Part shown: positions 62,288 through 64,000 of the stretch, piece by piece
Layout of the letters: every line of letters begins with the position of its first letter
Numbering within the stretch: the stretch's first letter is position 1
Made by a program: the position numbers and the translations under genes
From: Akkermansiaceae bacterium
Lineage (GTDB): Bacteria > Verrucomicrobiota > Verrucomicrobiia > Verrucomicrobiales > Akkermansiaceae
NCBI GenBank assembly: GCA_018402445.1
Contig: JAGYIT010000007.1
Location: 868,001-932,000 of the forward strand
Reading direction: 5' to 3'
DNA: 64,000 bases
Notes under the pieces: model-generated
Told to the model about the DNA's origin: nothing
The model's database searches: none
The model's input: only the letters and a program-made list of their open reading frames with translations

Positions 62288-63784
62288 ATGAATCTTCCTC
62301 CCAGGAAAATAAGGGTTTTCGATCTCAGGACTGCGCCAGATCCGCTGCAGTCGGACGGAGTGTGGGACGATCTGGAGGAACACGCAGCGGAACCTGCGGA
62401 GAAACCCCGGGAGTCCCTCGCGGACGCACTCACTGCGATGTTCGGTGTCGATAAGGTCGGCCTAGCCGACTCCGTGCGGGAGGAGCACTCGCGCGACAAG
62501 TGGTATGCCGCCCACACCCCCGAGGTGGTGGTTTTCGCGGAGAGTGCGGAGGACGTTTCGAGGCTGCTAGCCTTCGCCCACCGCAGGCGCGTGCCTGTCA
62601 CCACGCGCGGCGCGGGCATCGGCTACGTGGGTGGTTGCGTTCCGGTGAAGGGCGGCATCGTCCTCTCCACGGTGCGCATGGCCCGCATCCTCGCGATCGA
62701 CCCCAAGGACGGTGTTGCTGTCGTGCAGCCGGGCGTTATAACCGGGGATCTGCAGAAGGCCGTCCGCGCGCTCGGCTGGGACTACCCGCCTGATCCCGCC
62801 TCGCTCAAGGAGTGTTCGATCGGTGGAAATGTCGCCACGAACGCCGGTGGCCCGCGTTGCCTGAAATATGGTGTCACGCGCAGTTACGTCCTCGGCCTGG
62901 AGGTCGTGCTCGCCAACGGTCGCGTCATGCGTCTGGGCGGGCGCACGCACAAGAATAAGACCGGCTTCGACCTCATCGGACTCTTCGTCGGCTCCGAGGG
63001 GATGCTAGGGGTAGTGACGGAAATCACCCTGCGCATCATACCCAAGCCGCCCGCCCGCGGGATGCTCGCCGCCGTTTTTCCGGATTTCGCCGCCGCCGCG
63101 CGCACCGTCCACGACATCCTCCAGGCCGGGCATCTGCCCTCCGCCTTGGAAATCACCGACTCCTTCACGCTCGCGGCCGCGCGTAAAATCCACGGTACCG
63201 GAGTCTTCCCGCCGGGCGACGGCCACCTCATCGTCGAGATTGACGGACGACCAGCCGCCGTGCGTGCTGAGCTGGAGGAGCTTTACAGCCTGCTCCTCGC
63301 CTCCGGCGCGGGCGAGATCCGGGTCGCCCTCGACGAGAAGGAGTGCGAGGCGATCTGGGAGATGCGGCGCGGCTTTTCCTACGCCCTCCGCGACACCGGA
63401 CTCACCAAGCTTAATGAAGACATCGTCGTCCCGCGCGGCAAGCTCGTCGAACTCGTGGAGTTTGCCCGCATGTTGCAGGAGGAGACCGGCATCGCCGTCG
63501 CCTGCTTCGGACACGCTGGCGATGGCAACATCCACACCAACCTCATGGTCGGGGATTACGGGAACCCGGTGGTGAGGGAGCGCGCCGACACCGCCCTCGA
63601 GATCCTCTTCGCCTGGGTGCTGGAAAACGGTGGTGCGATCACTGGTGAGCACGGAATCGGTCTCGCCAAGAAACCGTGGATCAGGCAGGCGCTCGGCGAA
63701 GTTCCCTTCGCCGTCCACCGCTCCCTGAAAAAGACCCTCGACCCCCACGGAATCCTGAACCCCGGCAAATTCCTCGACGATTGA
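62288..63784 (+). CDS. FAD-linked oxidase (GlcD/D-lactate dehydrogenase type)
   Basis: 498 aa. FAD_binding_4 domain with PVTTRGAGIGYVGGCVP and CSIGGNVATNAGGPRCLKYG (FAD binding), then a C-terminal FAD_oxidase_C with CFGHAGDGNIHTNLMV, GAITGEHGIGLAKK and DPHGILNPGKF. The substrate is D-lactate or glycolate. The start is uncertain: ATG at 62288, TTG at 62249 or later. Together with lutABC at 9.9-14.2 kb it gives both D- and L-lactate routes. Confidence 0.9.
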   Translation: MNLPPRKIRVFDLRTAPDPLQSDGVWDDLEEHAAEPAEKPRESLADALTAMFGVDKVGLADSVREEHSRDKWYAAHTPEVVVFAESAEDVSRLLAFAHRRRVPVTTRGAGIGYVGGCVPVKGGIVLSTVRMARILAIDPKDGVAVVQPGVITGDLQKAVRALGWDYPPDPASLKECSIGGNVATNAGGPRCLKYGVTRSYVLGLEVVLANGRVMRLGGRTHKNKTGFDLIGLFVGSEGMLGVVTEITLRIIPKPPARGMLAAVFPDFAAAARTVHDILQAGHLPSALEITDSFTLAAARKIHGTGVFPPGDGHLIVEIDGRPAAVRAELEELYSLLLASGAGEIRVALDEKECEAIWEMRRGFSYALRDTGLTKLNEDIVVPRGKLVELVEFARMLQEETGIAVACFGHAGDGNIHTNLMVGDYGNPVVRERADTALEILFAWVLENGGAITGEHGIGLAKKPWIRQALGEVPFAVHRSLKKTLDPHGILNPGKFLDD

Positions 63785-63838
63785 GCGGAAGGGGCGTGTC
63801 AGGATGGGGTAGGCCGTAGGGGTGATAAACCCGCGAGG

Positions 63839-63886
63839 CCTGCGGGTAGGGATTTCCGGGCGCGCGCCCGGATACCCCTCCGCAGG
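63839..63886. terminator. Long hairpin between glcD-like gene and metF
   Basis: Central 18-bp perfect palindrome TCCGGGCGCGCGCCCGGA (63855-63872) inside outer arms CCTGCGGGTAGGGAT / ATACCCCTCCGCAGG that pair imperfectly. It lies between convergent genes and should stop both transcripts; there is no T-tract. Confidence 0.6.
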
Positions 63887-63919
63887 CGGGTGGTAAATGG
63901 GAGCGGCGCCCCTCCGCGC

Positions 63920-64000
63920 TCACAGCCCCAGCGAAGCGTAGATCTGGCGGGTCGCGTGGGATTTGTTGAGAGTGTAGAAATGGATGCCTGCCACATCGTT
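63920..64000 (-). CDS. metF: Methylenetetrahydrofolate reductase, C-terminal end only
   Basis: The window edge cuts the gene; the last 26 codons read NDVAGIHFYTLNKSHATRQI then YASLGL and a TGA. The GIHFYTLN motif near the C-terminus is diagnostic for MetF, which makes 5-methyl-THF for methionine synthesis. Confidence 0.8.
   Translation of the reverse strand, partial: NDVAGIHFYTLNKSHATRQIYASLGL

Overview
The window looks like a chromosomal piece of a high-GC, Gram-negative member of the Verrucomicrobiota, probably Verrucomicrobiales. The reasons are the formylglycine sulfatases with an anaerobic sulfatase-maturating enzyme, a DUF1501 protein paired with a planctomycete-type cytochrome (PSCyt1/DUF1549/DUF1553), a large Verru_Chthon-cassette-A-like pseudopilin, two DUF5069 proteins, a ThuA protein, RNase HIII and an LpxL/HtrB-type acyltransferase. 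No rRNA, CRISPR array, prophage or intact transposase is visible. Two tRNAs are present: Val(CAC) and Leu(TAA).

Layout. 1-6.8 kb: catabolic and surface genes (sulfatase cut by the window edge, its activating radical-SAM enzyme, DUF1501 + PSCyt1). 6.9-16 kb: SRPBCC and CIA30 proteins, tRNA-Val, a TPR protein, then lutA - M29 aminopeptidase - lutB - lutC (lactate oxidation), prfB with a textbook +1 frameshift site, and a DUF5069 gene. 16-26 kb: pabB, small membrane ORFs, lipase, HIT protein, acyltransferase, rnhC, a lipoprotein protease, ThuA, a zinc-binding lipoprotein-type SBP, and xth. 26-34 kb: a toxin-antitoxin-like pair, queA, a glycosidase-glycosyltransferase fusion, bioB, a possible caspase-like secreted protein, an FtsB-like protein, a GNAT enzyme and a sugar/aminoglycoside kinase. 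34.1-44.6 kb: an accessory island (sulfatase, ParE/Phd, DUF4143 ATPase, the cassette-A protein with a small secreted partner, and a divergent GntR/LacI-type regulator). 44.6-64 kb: mostly housekeeping genes (lysA, rpmB, efp, folP, secG, rhomboid, fabF, rsmI, mnmA, argB, tmk, M32 carboxypeptidase, RRM protein, DEAD helicase, glcD-like oxidase, end of metF).

The most interesting structure is the island. About 177 bp identical or nearly identical to the 3' end of lysA lie at its far end (34065-34241) in the same orientation as the intact lysA (44605-45894). The accessory block is therefore bracketed by direct repeats of a gene 3' end, the pattern left by site-specific or homologous integration, although no integrase is present. 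The central ~150 bp are identical, while the outer edges differ partly by synonymous changes, which suggests the second copy came from a related lysA allele.

A second theme is gene decay or base-calling noise. pabB, folP, the cassette-A gene, a tiny secreted protein and a lysine-rich tail are each broken by what looks like a one-base indel, four of them in homopolymers. Separately, an ExbD/TolR N-terminal stub and a GYF_2-domain remnant with in-frame stops look like true pseudogenes. Several families of short dispersed repeats (TTTCAAATTTC-type, GATGGACGCAGAT-type, ATTCGTGTTAATTC-type, GGGACTnCAAGTCCC palindromes) sit at gene edges and sometimes supply the apparent start or end of a reading frame.
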